Source of the DNA: Ceriagrion tenellum
Lineage: Eukaryota; Arthropoda; Insecta; Odonata; Coenagrionidae
DNA: 64,000 nucleotides
Assembly (NCBI GenBank): GCA_963169105.1
Contig: OY720642.1
Coordinates: 76,548,716 to 76,612,715, forward strand
Direction: 5' to 3'
Positions 10,898 through 22,580 of this stretch are shown piece after piece; positions within the stretch are counted from its first letter, which is position 1; each line of letters opens with the position of its first letter. The translations under genes were made by a program, and so were the position numbers. Below the pieces are notes generated by a model. It had not been told where the DNA came from and made no database searches. It saw only the letters and a program-made list of their open reading frames with translations.

Positions 10898-11390
10898 AAG
10901 GCATTTTTAGCGAAGCATCATTTTGCTTAGAAATCGATAAATTTGGTCTCGTTTCAAAGAAATATTTCTCACTCTTTCAATGATACCTACCAAAAACTCA
11001 GCCCCTACCATACTTTTTTTTCCGAGATATTTGCCAAAATATACCAGCCCCTTGTCGTGGTAAATGATACGTGTATGGACTCCAGGGAGAGATTATTAAA
11101 AAAATGAGAGATTTCTAACACCCAGATCTCGTAAAAAAATTAACAGTGTGAGTTTTGTATGTTTACTCAACTATTTTTGAAAATTAATCATATTGTCACC
11201 GCAGTTAGTACTTCGTGATAAAAAAACACCTTCCGTTCTAAAGACGTTTTAAACGTTCCGCGCGAAAAAAAATTGATTCCAATTAAAGACTTATTAGTGT
11301 ATTTTTATTTAATTGCTTAGAATATCAGTCGTATAGATATTATTACACCATTAATAATGCAATATCTATATTCATGTATTAATTTTAGTG
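10898..11390 (-). mobile_element. MITE-A, copy 3
   Basis: Same orientation as copy 2. It starts AAGGCATTTTTAGCGAAGC and contains TATGGACTCCAGGGAGAG, CACCGCAGTTAGTACTTCG, CACCATTAATAATGCAAT and ATTCATGTATTAATTTT. It is diverged and lacks the far terminus. Confidence 0.6.
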
Positions 11391-11624
11391 TATCAGGCTA
11401 TATTTTGTGGAAATGTGATGCAGATGTCATGATCTCACAATAAAAGTTTTTGTTCACTTCCTTGAAAAAAACTTGTGACAGCAGCAGTAAAAAGGCAGTA
11501 ACCTTTACTTCGAAGTGCTCTTATCTTAAGATACGAAAATTTGCTGTAATGAGTAAATTCAGGTATAATACTGCCTTATATATTGTTTAAATGTCATGTA
11601 AATGGAATGTAAAGCTCTCAGGTT

Positions 11625-11935
11625 TCCAACCAGGTGACGGTAGTTCGTGGTACCGACGTTTTGAAGGCGTAGTATGCCATCGTCCTCGGGGTTAATGTTT
11701 TGGCCCGAAGGGTATCACTTATTATATACTCTGTGGATGGGCAGAACTTGCTTTTGATTGGCCCTCTTTTTCCTTTGTGTCTTTTATGAATCTCATGATT
11801 GGTTTTCACGCATTTCTTATCTAATAACCCCTCTCTCTATTGATATTGTCTCTGTAGATGTTGATTTCCACAGCCTCCTTCACAGTCCGTTACCAATAAC
11901 TAGGAGTGCGGTGAAGGATACCGTTAGAGTTGGAA
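11625..11935 (-). pseudogene. Penelope-like element 3' end: endonuclease-domain tail plus hammerhead-like terminus
   Basis: On the minus strand the frame reads RTVKEAVEINIYRDNINRER then GY. This matches the pattern (R-x-V-K/R-E-A-I/V-E-I ... N-x-N-R-E/D-x-G-Y/F) found just after the GIY-YIG endonuclease of Penelope-like elements. Stops follow. About 120 bases further 3' comes a terminus-like segment containing CCGAGGACGATGGC, CAAAACGTCGGTACC and ACCTGGTTGGAAACCTGAGAG, a decayed form of the hammerhead-like PLE end at 32,505. The upstream RT is absent, so the copy is 5'-truncated. Family knowledge: PLE terminal repeats carry hammerhead ribozymes. Confidence 0.6.
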
Positions 11936-12394
11936 ACCCGAGAGCTTTTTATTTTAAGCACTCGCGGGGAAAGGCTGAAATATTACATCATATAAATGCT
12001 TTTTCGGGTAAAACCTTACAGAGGAAAGTGTTAAACCGAACCTTCCACCTCGTAAGGAAAACTGTTAATTAGAAAGACTTAAGTATTCTTTGTTATTTCA
12101 GCAGAATTTGAAATCTTGATTTTTTTAAACATAGTGAGAGGTATAATTATCTTCAGCCTTAAAAGATTAACACTCTGGATTAAATACCTTATTTTTATAT
12201 CAATTGTAATGTATATTTATTAGACAACCGGGTTTGCTAAGAAATTTGGAAAATATCAGGTTTCCCTTTGAAAAGTTGCCACAGTCATCGATACAGTACG
12301 TCGGCTAAATGCTCAAATGAAAACCGTAACTCTTAGATAAATAGGCAACCTTCGCGAAGCACCCAAGTAGAATTAATATACTGATGAAAAATTT
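11936..12394. other. unassigned sequence
   Basis: A 104-codon plus-strand frame (11,758-12,072) overlaps the antisense PLE remnant and is probably not real. Nothing else recognised. Confidence 0.4.
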
Positions 12395-12475
12395 CCAACT
12401 CCGCCTGAATTCGAACCTGGCCTCTCTGGTTAGAAAACCATCAAGTTAACCTTCTCTTCCCTATAAATAAATGAG
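12395..12475 (-). repeat. weak tRNA-like (SINE head?) sequence
   Basis: The minus strand has AGGTTAACTTGATGG, resembling a polymerase III A box, and 30 bases later CCAGGTTCGAATTCAGG, one mismatch from the B box GGTTCGANTCC. The anticodon arm does not fold cleanly, so it is a decayed tRNA-derived repeat at best. Confidence 0.35.
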
Positions 12476-13318
12476 GACATAATTTCTTGAAATCCTTTCA
12501 TAAAAACGAAGGTTGCACAATGAAGGTGAAATCTGTTTCAAACTCTGAGAAATAAGAACTGTTAAATCCCGGTTGCAGGATGTGCTGTCTTAGCGCTTCG
12601 ATTATAATCTCTTTTGACCAATCAAACATATAGTTTTTCTGTACGAATTTTATTGTAACTCTACCAAGAAACCTCCATTGCATATAATCATGGTAAAGAA
12701 TAGACAATTTAAAAATGTGGGAAGAGCCAAGTCTTGAATTTAAATCCATGATTACACAATTTTTGTACGGATTCATCACCATATTCTTGCATTGTTCTTC
12801 GAGCGTAATATTTTTCTGTTCTTTTTTGCGAGAAAAACGTGAATTCGTCCAGTTTTTAGAGCTGGAGTATGGATACTCGTCGTGTGTCTGATGATTCCAT
12901 AGTGCATGTGTCTTGAAAATATATTATCGTCCTTATTTCCAAGCTGGACAGCGTATGATCGTAAACAAATCTCCTTCGGTGTTTACTACGCGTTCAAATA
13001 AAAATTTTCTCCTCGATATTTTTAAAAATAGGTCGCCATTTTCCCCTCCAATCGCTTTTGATCCGGTGATAAGTATGATGTTCAAGTATTCGGAAACCCA
13101 CGTTGTGAACAGGTCTAAAAGCGTATTTTTCGTCTCCACCTGTTCAATTTATGCTTCCTGAATGCTTAAAGTGTGCGCGCATAACCGTTGCAAATAACGT
13201 TAATGGAGCCGCTTTCAGTCATAAGTTGCGACCAAAAGTCCGCTTATTCTTCCCTCCGAGTAAAAAGAAAAAAAGGGCGACTCGAACTTCCACTATATTA
13301 AGCCCTGGATCTGTTGAA
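12476..13318. other. unassigned sequence
   Basis: A minus-strand 94-codon frame (12,498-12,782) has ordinary composition but no recognisable motif. No repeat recognised. Confidence 0.35.
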
Positions 13319-13560
13319 CTTAACAAGTCGTTGTTTATCGCCCCCTCGTCTGCCCCTCCCCAACATCACTTCCAACGCCCCCGGACCGAAATCCCTTGCT
13401 TCCCCACCTCCCCTTGTTCTCAGTCTAGCCCCCACCCCTTCTCCAACCCCCTCCATCCAAACGTCTTCCCAAAAGACATTTCCCCTTCCGCCCCACCACC
13501 CCCTTCCTTTCCCATGATTTTCAACCCTTTCCTCTCCTCTCCTCTGCCAGGCCACTCGTA
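13319..13560. repeat. C-rich polypyrimidine tract
   Basis: Strong strand asymmetry: runs of CCCC, CTCC and TTCC with few G residues. Both the proline/serine-rich plus-strand frame and the glycine/arginine-rich minus-strand frame here follow from this composition and are not evidence of genes. Confidence 0.7.
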
Positions 13561-13691
13561 CTCACAGTCAGTTCTCCTCACACAGAAAGGACGACGTCGG
13601 AAAAATTGTAGGTGGACGTAATAAAGCTACAAATATAGGTACCCTTGAAGTACCCTTATAATATAAATATACCCTTATACGTACAGACTCA

Positions 13692-13833
13692 CAAACGAAA
13701 AAACACTTACAAGAAAGCTCCTAATATTTCGACGAGCCGTGCGTCTTTTTCCCAGGAAAATAAAGTTTTCCTGAGAAAAAGATGAACGTCTCGTCGAAAT
13801 ATTAGGAGCTTTCTCGTGTTTTTTGTTTGTATT
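13692..13833. repeat. Penelope-type foldback, about 69-bp arms
   Basis: Arms 13,692-13,760 and 13,765-13,833 are about 87% identical as reverse complements, with a loop of about 4 bases. The core of each arm is GAAAGCTCCTAATATTTCGA then CGAG. On the plus strand CTGAGAA (13,771) is followed by GTCTCGTCGAAAT, a degenerate version of the hammerhead-like pattern with GAAAT in place of GAAAC. Confidence 0.5.
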
Positions 13834-15579
13834 TCTGTATTATTTGTTTGCCTTCAAGTCTTTTGCCTGAGTCTCGGTCGAAACGAATTATTTTACCCTG
13901 TGTACTTGGGGGTGACCCCGTAACGGTAACATCGTGGATAGCTCCGGTATCCTTAAAATTTGACATGATGAATATGTTAAGATGGAAGTGAGCAAGAATT
14001 TTTGGAGAATCGATAAGGTACAAAATCCTTCTCCGGGGAAAAAATCATTCGCCTTCTCCGGCACTCGACGCGGGATAGTTCTATATCGCGACAAGTGCTT
14101 TAGCAAGTTAAACTGCTATTCACCCCGTGATTGTTCTTATTTTCCCTGCTACTCCTCGCATTCATTTGCCTTATTTATGAACTTAAGTTCGCAGTTATTT
14201 CGTAACCTGTCAAAAAACTTATTTAAGGGTTCAAAGTTTGGCTGTAACCTCGTGTACAGTGGTGCAATGTGTACAGTTTGACTGTCCCTTGGGAACGTAC
14301 GCCAAACCTAGAAGTCGAGAAACATCCAGCTCTTTTAAAACCCACCAAGAAGATCCTCAATAGTATAAAGTCTACAGAGGGATGGACTCCTCGGTATCTT
14401 AACTAAGGTAATCGGCGCGATATCAATAGATGCCAATTCTCGAGTCCAGCAAAGACAATTTTTTCTTTCCATATCGGATATTCGCAATTTCTGGTGAGGG
14501 CTTCGTAGTAACGAGGCTAGTTTACGTTATACAAGTATGATCTTGAAATTGGTCAGTTATTTTGGGAGGCCGCGGGTTGCTGAGATCAATTTAGGCCACT
14601 ACAAACCTTTCCAAAATAGATACTCCCTTTGAGATAGGGAGGTAGAGTGGAGAGAATAATGGCATTTGCATTAGCCCACTTACAACGATAGGCACCAAGG
14701 GGTCTCTGCATAACGTCTCCTGCGGTTCCCGTGTTATTATTATTATTTTTTTACTATGGTAACTTTCCCGTTCCGAGTCCTCGGCAAGCATCGGGTTTCA
14801 TTGCCGTCATAATGGCCGAGAACTCGAGAGGGGCGGTGCAGAGTTCGTAGCCACTTCCGAAACCCATCGGATCAGTGGCTACGCTGCGTTCGGGTCGTGC
14901 GCACGAAGCAGACGGAGCGACCCCATGAGTATCCTTCTGCATGCGGGCTGCAAGTGATTCCGCCTGTGCCACGCAAGCAGGAATACACTTGATGTTCTGT
15001 ATCAGCGAGCCCTTGTTATTATTATTACTATTATTATTATTACCCGTGAGGTTCTATGATAATGAAGAGATGGGAACTCAGATCAGTGTAAGATGCAGAT
15101 GCTGGCGTGATTTCGATTCATTCATGGCAAACGCTCATCTATATTCAAAGTGAAATCACTGTGTTCAATTTTTAGAGCACATTTTCGTTAACTTTGGATG
15201 AAAATGGGCTTTGTAGCAATGAAATAATGATGGGAATTACGCTAGCAAAGTAGGCGTTCTGAAAACCTGAGAAACTAATGACGGGGGCATGGCGTAAAAA
15301 TGTAAAGAAGATGCTGGCAAAGACATATAGAAAGATAATATGAAGTGTAGTGTTGCATGATGGCTCTTAAAAAATGGGCAAGGATATGCTGTCAATGTTA
15401 GAGATGTGGGTATGAAGGAGGTTGGAGAAGAAGACAAACTACGAAGTACTGCGAAATCTTCCGTGGTTTGTATGAAAGTCAGCACTGTTCAGGTTCTCCC
15501 CTTTTTCAACCGTTTCGTCGCACTTCCAGGTGGCATTATTAGGTAGTAGCTTATGAATGGGAGAGTGTTAGGAAGAATA
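13834..15579. other. unassigned sequence with a CpG-rich patch
   Basis: 14,750-14,970 is relatively GC- and CpG-rich and contains a short inverted pair GTAGCCAC...GTGGCTAC (14,848-14,882). No coding motif recognised. A TTA-rich microsatellite lies at 15,011. Confidence 0.4.
15011..15042. repeat. (TTA)n microsatellite
   Basis: Imperfect run of TTA triplets interrupted by one ACT. Confidence 0.85.
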
Positions 15580-16680
15580 TTTCCATTATGAGGATAAATA
15601 TTGAGGTAATTGAACAGATGGACGGTTTGCGGTATCTTGGGCGTTAGTTTGCAAAATTTGGCATCATAAATGAAGAGATGTTAAAGCATCGCAATTCCGG
15701 AAGTAATGTTTCAAATAGTGTATGGAACACATAAAAAGTTGTGTCTGATGATACCGGCTAGATTACCACCAATGTACTAAAACGCGTGGGAAAAATATAT
15801 GGCATGACGCAGAAATAAAAAACTTATCATTATCCACAGAGATAAATTATACTGCGACCTAGGTTTCGATGATGTAGAAACATGGACCTAGGTTCGACGT
15901 GATAACATCGAAACCTAGGTCGCATAACAATTTATTTCTATGGATAACTGCAATTTTTTTTTATTTCTGCATCATGCATAAATCCCACTCAACACCGCTG
16001 GAATTTCCGAATTTCATAAATATATGACATAATGGCACCCCTCACAGTGAAATATTCCGGAGGTAAAATAGTCCCCCAATCAGATCTCCGGGTGGGAACA
16101 AAAGGGAGTGAAATATCAGTCAGTTTGGAAAAAATGCGGACATTAAGCGGAGAATTACCTATGCTAGGAAGGCGTTCATGAGAAAAAGACTACTGCTGTG
16201 CTCAAAGAAGATAGGGCTACAAACCAGGAAACAGTATGTGAAAATATCCGAGTAGGGCGCCGCCCTCTATGGATCGAAAGCATGGATCATTGGGAAAGCT
16301 GGCAAGAATAGACTAGAAGCCTCCGAAACCTGATGCAGGAGGGGGATGCTGAAGATAAAATGGACGAACAAAATAAGTAATGATGAAGTATACAGAAGAG
16401 TAGAAGCGGAAAGGACCATATGGAACACCATACAGAAAAAAAGAACGAGATGGATTGTAAACATCCTGAGACACAATGGGTTTGTGAGTAACATAATTGA
16501 ATGAAAAATAGAGGGAAAAGTTCCCAAAGGAAGACCCAGGAGTAAGTTGATAGACCTAAGAAAGATAAAAGTACATAGGAAGAGATACCAGGAGGTAATG
16601 GAACTAGCATTAGATAGGGACGGGTGGATGGCTGCAGTCAATCAATCTTAGGATTGAACGACCAATGAATGATGGAAAAA
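15580..16680 (+). pseudogene. L1-like endonuclease-reverse transcriptase C-terminal region, copy 3, interrupted
   Basis: This is the longest copy of the L1-like tail. Near 15,600 the words IEVIEQMDGLRYLG resemble the YLG box after the RT palm. After an inserted foldback, RRITYARKAFMRKRLLLCSK, LYGSKAWIIGKAGKNRLEAS, MLKIKWTNKISNDEVYRRV, RTRWIVNILRHNGF, then KIEGKVPKGRPR and QEVMELALDRDGWMAAVNQS follow in order to a final stop. Several in-frame stops (before GAALYG, after EASET, before KIEGK) show it is dead. It ends near GATTGAACGACCAATGAATG. The order of motifs matches insect proteins annotated as endonuclease-reverse transcriptase. Confidence 0.75.
15744..16000. repeat. Penelope-type foldback inserted in an L1-like copy
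   Basis: Arms 15,801-15,870 and 15,906-15,976 form an inverted repeat (GACGCAGAAATAAAAAAC...GGTTTCGATG and its complement). The plus strand carries GAAAC-CTAG-GTC (15,910-15,921), which has the hammerhead spacing GAAAC-N4-GUC. The upstream CUGANGA box is not intact. The outer flank 15,744-15,800 matches the reverse complement of 18,119-18,180, so this is a dispersed family. It separates two halves of the L1-like frame. Confidence 0.55.
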
Positions 16681-16759
16681 AATCAAGAGAAGGACAAACA
16701 TATACGTAGCAATGCTTAGGTATCCACTCTACTTCACAATTGTGGTCCAGGCTTTCGTA

Positions 16760-17130
16760 CTGAATTTAGGGGGATCGGGTTGGTGTGGTGGCTAGAGTAG
16801 GTGGCTAGGTAGGAGTACTGGCTAACCATACGGACGGCCAGGGTTCAAATCCCTGGATAGGAGGATGATTTTCAGAGGGCACCCGATCCCTACTTGAGTG
16901 TCTTGTGGAGGGCACTTCAAGTACAGTACTTTGTCTGTCGGATGAGACGTTAAGCCGTGGTTCCCTTGACGCCTTTCGTTAAGAGCAGGCAAATACCGAA
17001 GCCGGGTTTCTATCCACCCTTCCTCCCTTACCTATCCCCTATGGCGCAAATGACCTTAGCAGTCGGTCGCCTCCCCAAAATCCAATCCTACTGAATGTAG
17101 TATATAGTATATACTAAGGGGGTATATACC
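16760..17130 (+). repeat. tRNA-derived SINE with conserved body
   Basis: The head (16,780-16,862) has an A-box-like GTGGCTAGAGTAGG and a perfect T arm with B box GGTTCAAATCC (stem CAGGG/CCCTG). The body continues with CAAGTACAGTACTTTGTCTG, CGGATGAGACGTTAAGCCG, TTCGTTAAGAGCAGGCAAAT and GCCTCCCCAAAATCCAATCC. The body's 3' part recurs at 17,197 and 48,537, which confirms a dispersed family. The head is bracketed by a perfect 10-bp inverted repeat, GGGATCGGGT (16,771-16,780) and ACCCGATCCC (16,881-16,890). Confidence 0.7.
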
Positions 17131-17421
17131 TGAACTGGAACACGGCCAGAGACTGGAGCATACCGCAGCGGGGGGGGGGCGTATTTTTTCTCCCTCCCTT
17201 TCGTTAAGAGCAGGCAAATGCCGACGCCGGGTTTCTATCCACCCTTCCTCCCTTACCTATCCCCTATGGCGCAAATGACCTTAGCAGTCGGTGGCCTCCC
17301 CAAAATCCAATCCTACTGAATGTAGTATATAGTATATACTAAGGGGGTATATACCTGAACTGGAACACGGCCAGAGACTGGAGCATACCGCAGCGGGGGG
17401 GAAGTATTTTTTCTCTCCCCC
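16972..17421 (+). repeat. 225-bp tandem duplication of SINE tail plus flank
   Basis: Unit 16,972-17,196 is repeated at 17,197-17,421 with very few differences (for example AAATACCGAAGCC versus AAATGCCGACGCC). Both units run from CCTTTCGTTAAGAGCAGG through AAGGGGGTATATACCTGAAC to a poly-G run and GTATTTTTTCTC. The duplication includes SINE tail and non-SINE flank, so it followed SINE insertion. Confidence 0.85.
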
Positions 17422-17800
17422 TCTCGACACACTCCCACACACGTTCTACAGTCATCTGCCCGCCTTCACATCATTTCCAACTCATCCCGCCTCCCGAAGC
17501 CAGCCAAAACCCTCCCCCCACCCAGACTGCCCTCCCCCGCCCCACCCCGACCCAAAGCGCCTCTCCACGGAGGGACAAGAGCGTGCGGTTGATTGAGGGC
17601 GGACTGTCACCGCCACGGAACACGATAAACAAAATTCACTCACCCCTTTCACTCAATCCCTTTCACTCAAAAGCCCTCTCTCCTCCTCCTCCTACCCCCT
17701 CTGACCGAAAAACAAGACTCCTTCCCCCAACTGCCACCCTCTCCCCCTACTCCCACCTCTCCCTCTTCCCTGAAACACCCGGATGTCACAGCAATGCTCG
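17422..17800. repeat. C-rich polypyrimidine tract
   Basis: Mostly CCTCC, CCCCAC and CTCCC runs. Open frames here are compositional. Confidence 0.65.
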
Positions 17801-18045
17801 CGTGTTGCTGTGGTCGTCGTGATTGGCGATCGGTTTTTGTGTGCAAGAGCCTTTTCACTCTGCTCCACCGTCAAGACTAGTGCGGAAGGTTAGCCGAAAT
17901 ATTTTTACCTCCTGAGTTCCGTTTCTTCGGGTTTTTCCCGCGTTGATTCATTTTTATTGACAATGGTTTCGCTTGCGTTACAGCTAGCGTTGTCAGGTCC
18001 TGAACGCTATTTCTGCATAATGTACTTACGTCGAAAGCTGTAAAA

Positions 18046-18180
18046 ACATCGAAACCTATGTCGCAGTAACATTTATTTCTGTGGATAATTGCAATGTTTT
18101 TTATTTCTGTATCATGCCATCTATTGTTCTCCCATGTTTCCACATATTGATGAACAACCATCTTCCCAGTAATCCAGTCG
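18046..18180 (+). repeat. half copy of the 15.8-kb Penelope-type foldback
   Basis: ACATCGAAACCTATGTCGCA (18,046-18,065), then ATTTATTTCTGTGGATAA and TTTATTTCTGTATCATGCCA, match the right arm at 15,906-15,976. The following sequence to CCGGTATCATA matches the reverse complement of 15,744-15,800. It contains GAAAC-CTAT-GTC (18,051-18,062), the hammerhead GAAAC-N4-GUC spacing with a different loop from the 15.9-kb copy. Confidence 0.55.
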
Positions 18181-18714
18181 GTATCATAAGGTACTCTAGT
18201 TTCTAGTTCCTAGCTGACGCTAGCTGTAGCGCAAGCGAATTTGTTGTCCATAAAAATGAATCAACGCGGGAAAATCCCGAATTAACGGAACTCATCAAAT
18301 CACCGCGGAAGCTTCCGTATCCATTATTACCTCCAATTAAACTCGCTTCATATTCCCGGTTTAAAAGTTACTTAATAAAAAACCCATGCCTATTTTTACT
18401 GATTCCGCCGATTTCTTGACAATTCTGATATAATCGGGTATGATAATATCGCCTGCGTTTTGACACGCTTGGAAAAAAACTGCCAGATGATGATATTTAA
18501 GTCTGTAAATTTTTTTTAACCATAACAGCTATTTTGAACAATCATCAATGAATAATGAATTTTTGAGTGTTGAACTACATAAAAAATCGCAGCAGTTCCT
18601 TTGGCCAGGGTGGTATAGTAACAATAGGACTATTAATAATTTCAACCTCAACTTTGAACTTATATTTTTATAAATACCTGGCTGTACGTCTCTTTGTTTT
18701 GTGTGTTTGCAAAG
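18181..18714. other. unassigned sequence
   Basis: No gene recognised. 18,240-18,300 resembles 17,925-17,965 in part (AATGAATCAACGCGGGAAAA in opposite orientation), hinting at another small inverted repeat around the 18.05-kb copy. Confidence 0.35.
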
Positions 18715-18755
18715 CCCTGAGGATGCCAATATATTTGTCGAAACGTTAGCTGTTA
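18715..18755 (+). repeat. Penelope-type terminus motif, single copy
   Basis: CTGAGGA (18,717-18,723) satisfies the hammerhead CUGANGA box. GAAAC follows at 18,740-18,744, then GTTA and GCT where GTC would be expected. Stem II (TGCCA...) is weak. Confidence 0.4.
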
Positions 18756-19864
18756 GTTAAAATATATTAATGACCAAATATTCAAGAATTTTATTATTAT
18801 CTATATCATATTGGTCGAGTAAGTAATAATTGATTACTATCATAAATGTTATCATGCAATGCCTATTACGGTTATACATTTCCATAATTACTATAGTAAT
18901 TGCAATGGTCACCTAGTCTGTCGTTCTAATGTTGCAATATTGCTATCCATAGTGTCATAATCGCTTTAAAATTGCTGAAACCCGCGCAATAGTCCTATAA
19001 TAATAATTGAATGTGCATAATTTTTCCGAATAACGACGGAACTAACATAATAATTTTTATTTTGAAATTTGTCTAATCCCTAGTAATATTTCAATTTAAT
19101 ACGAGTCCAATAATACTTTTGTCCAAGGGAACCGTTCGAATATTAAATCAATCGGAGAAAATATACCCCGTGTACATATTTTTGACCATGAATTTTCTCC
19201 AAGTGTAGCCAGAAACAACGAGCTATCCCCTGATAAAACGCTGGTTTTGGTGGGCGAAATGCTTTCCTCTACTCATGCAAAGTATCTCCACCCTTCCGTT
19301 GTGCTCTTCCATGGCTTTAAATCCTTCTACCCCTGAGTTATTTCCACTTTTACGGAATAATTCTCCGCTGAAAGACAACTTTCGTCGCTCGACAGTTGCC
19401 GGAGTCTTATTTTTTTCCGGTCGAATATTTCCGCACGCTCTCTTTCCTTTTGCCAATTTCCTACGCTTCATTCCTCCAGTGAATAAACGGCCGCTCGCCA
19501 TTTCCGCGTCTAAATGTTGCTCAGGGCTTCGATGCTTAAATTAGTCGTCTTCATCGGCGAATGTCGTTCTCAATCCTTTCTTCCCCACCCTGACACCCTC
19601 CCCCCCCCACCGGTTCCCCTAGTGTTGACTCCTCATTCCCATCCTTCCTCCCCCAACCGCCCCGCCCCCCTCCCATCCCGGTTACTCCCACTCCCTCCGA
19701 GCTGTTTAATTCATTAACCCATATCCCCCTTTCCTTACCGTAGTCTAAACGAGATTATTGTCTCGTCGTAATAGAGATCACATTCAAATTGTATTTCAAC
19801 TGCTTTAAGAAGAATAAAATAAATATTGTAACATTTATGACGCAAATAAAGCCGTTTAAATATA
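18756..19864. other. unassigned sequence including a C-rich tract
   Basis: No gene recognised. 19,565-19,735 is C-rich polypyrimidine DNA similar in character to 13.4 and 17.5 kb. Confidence 0.4.
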
Positions 19865-20067
19865 GGCCTCGGTGGCGTCGGGGTAAAGTCCTCGCCTGCT
19901 AAGCCGCAGGTTGCGGGTTCGAGTCCCGCCTGGCAGGATATTTACACCTCTCTGGGCTTGGTTGTGTGTGTTCGTCTATTGTTAATTGTTAATTACCCGA
20001 TGTAAAAGGCCTTTATTGTGCTGTTTACGGGAGTGTGAGTAGAAATAAATAAAGAAAAATAAGAAGT
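19865..20067 (+). repeat. tRNA-derived SINE with Ser-GCT-like head
   Basis: The head (19,865-19,937) has an A-box-like GGTGGCGTCGGGGTAAAG, the anticodon region CTGCTAA (GCT), and a perfect T arm GCGGG/CCCGC with B box GGTTCGAGTCC. The acceptor arm does not pair properly, so it is not a functional tRNA gene. An AT-rich tail follows, ending in AAATAAATAAAGAAAAATAA. A 7-bp inverted pair TAAATAT/ATATTTA flanks the head. Confidence 0.65.
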
Positions 20068-22580
20068 AATAAATATATATAATTTTAATTCTTAAAATAT
20101 CAGTAACTACATAAATATATATCTTTAAAATATCAGTCCCTTCATCCATCTAGCATCTCGTCAGAAAAAATACATTAAATAAGTGTGAAGAAAGGTGTAT
20201 ACATTTGTGGGGAATACGTAAGGAAATAAGGAGGTGATATACTTGACGAGAAAACCCACACATGAAGTGGAGTGTGATAAACCTGTGAAAACCTACAGAG
20301 AGATAAATACTTTTATACCTCCAATAATTATTATAAAACTTATGTAAGAAGAGATGTGCCGGTATAGTCCATTTTATTTAGTCAGTAACGAACTTGGTTC
20401 TATTGAAAATTATATTCAATTCCAAAAATAAATAATCGACATAGCCTTCAATAGATACTTTTTATGGAACCACTAGCTCTCGAGAAGGGAAAATCGTTTC
20501 AAACCATAAAAAATTTGAGCAAGAAAATGTTTATGGTAGGTACCTATTGATGGAAATTGGAGCACTATTAAAAAATACCGTTCTTGGACTCCTTTCCGTC
20601 ATTTCATGCTAACGTACCCGAGCAGACTAATGCTTGACCCAATTTCTTTTGACCCTGTAGTCCTTCCTCATAATCGTTCCGTCTCCCTACCCTGGTATTT
20701 ATTAATATTCAAAATTTGGAGACGCACACAGGGAAGCATTAATAAGGGTGTGTGACGGGAAGAGAGGGAACGGGAAGAGTGACTTCGATAAACAGCAGGG
20801 GGAGCGCTTGTGGTATTTCCAAAAATATTCTTTGACGCGTTTAATGCTTTCTGGAACAGGAATTCGTTTCAGGCATCTTCCAACCCTTAGACTAGGTTTT
20901 TTGTGCGCCACGAACGATTTTATTTCACATACCATAGCTATTAATTTTTTAAAATATTTTAAATCATCTTCTTTTCTTTTGAAACTTGATCAAGTTTGTA
21001 CTTAATATTCTTAGCTGTAAAATGGGTGATAAATGTCACTTATGAAATTGATGCAAATAATAAAGTCCTTGATAGCTATTTTGTATAAAAAATAAGATTT
21101 ATGGGGTATTTATTCCCAAAATTGCCACCTACTTAAAATGCCGTGTGAAGGGTAGGATATAAAAAATGTTTTTATTTGGTGAAATGATTTAGTGATAAAT
21201 GCGACACTACAATCTCTGACCTACCCCATATGTTGAATTTTTGACTTAACCATAATTCTCAATATGTCAAAGGGACATATAAAATAGAAACCTCTTTAAA
21301 GTATACGTCACTGTGTATTACTTAACATTTTCCGCTTTAGATTTAAACGATGTCGTAAAAAATTCGTTCATTCTTATTACGGTATCCGTTATTTAGGCCA
21401 TATGATTTAATCATATAATGTCTTTCAAAATTAATCAAAATTTGAGATTTTCACATGTAGGCCATTTTAAAAGAGCTGGAACTGAAAAAAAATATGGCCT
21501 TAGTTTTTTGTCATTTCCACAAATAACCAATCAATTATAAGTAATCTTGGATCACTGAGCTTCATATCTCTTTTCACAGTTCTGTTTCACATTATCCTTC
21601 ACAAATTTACTCGCATTCTATGTCGTCATTATTAATTCTATTGGATATCCCAGGCCAATAATCTGGCTTGATTAATTTCGAACACGATTCACAAAATAAT
21701 AGCGTCATATCTTCTCTTTAAACCTTCTTCATGTTCATAAAGACCTCTTGAATGAGCTACCTCGAGAAATTCAAGTACCTATTCAAATTTGCATTTTAGA
21801 TTACATATACATACACATATATGTTTACTAAAGTTCTCGGATATTCTGTCCCCTGGTACATTTACAAAGTATCAAAAAAACAATCATTTCCAGTCTCGTT
21901 TTTAATGATAATTTAACAGCAGAGGGTTGCTAAGACATCTTTTTGACATTAAAGGTAAACACATGCACCATCTGTCAACAGTTGTACGCAATTTAGCATT
22001 TACAAAAGCAATTGTTAGGCCTGATGAAATACAAATCTTGAATTAATGTAATTAAGTAAAAAATATATATAAAATGAACTGATTCACTCATTTGAGTTAA
22101 ATCATAGATTCATAGCATTTTTATATTACGTTGATTTGCATGGTGGTTTATTACGTTACATTTGTGTACAGCTGCTTTTTAAACAAATTAATATTAATTG
22201 ATCACCTTTGTTGATTAATATTTATTGATGATTACTGTATGAGCTTGGCAGCCTTAAGCTTGCAGCTTCTCTGATGGGCAAGATTTTTTAAAGAAATAAT
22301 AGATGTTTTCAGTGGCGTATGAGAATCACAGTTTAAAATTTATTAGTTGACATTGTTGCCTACAAGATATTACTACTTATATAAGCGCGAAAAACTTTTC
22401 TATTGGAATTTTCAATATGGCTTATGGTAACAATTTCAAGCAAACATGTTTTTTAGGTTTCGTGGTTGTATTCCATACATTTTATATCTCAGACTTCGAA
22501 TCCGTTGGCCGAATTAATCTACCACCTTTGGTTTCTGAGATACTGAAGCTCATAAGACCTAAAAATCGCCATTTTTGACC
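20068..22580. other. unassigned AT-rich sequence, no gene recognised
   Basis: About 2.5 kb with only short frames and no family I can name. Confidence 0.45.

Noticed and set aside
13151..13621. 156-codon proline/serine-rich frame and its glycine-rich antisense
   Set aside because: Both are explained by the C-rich polypyrimidine tract.
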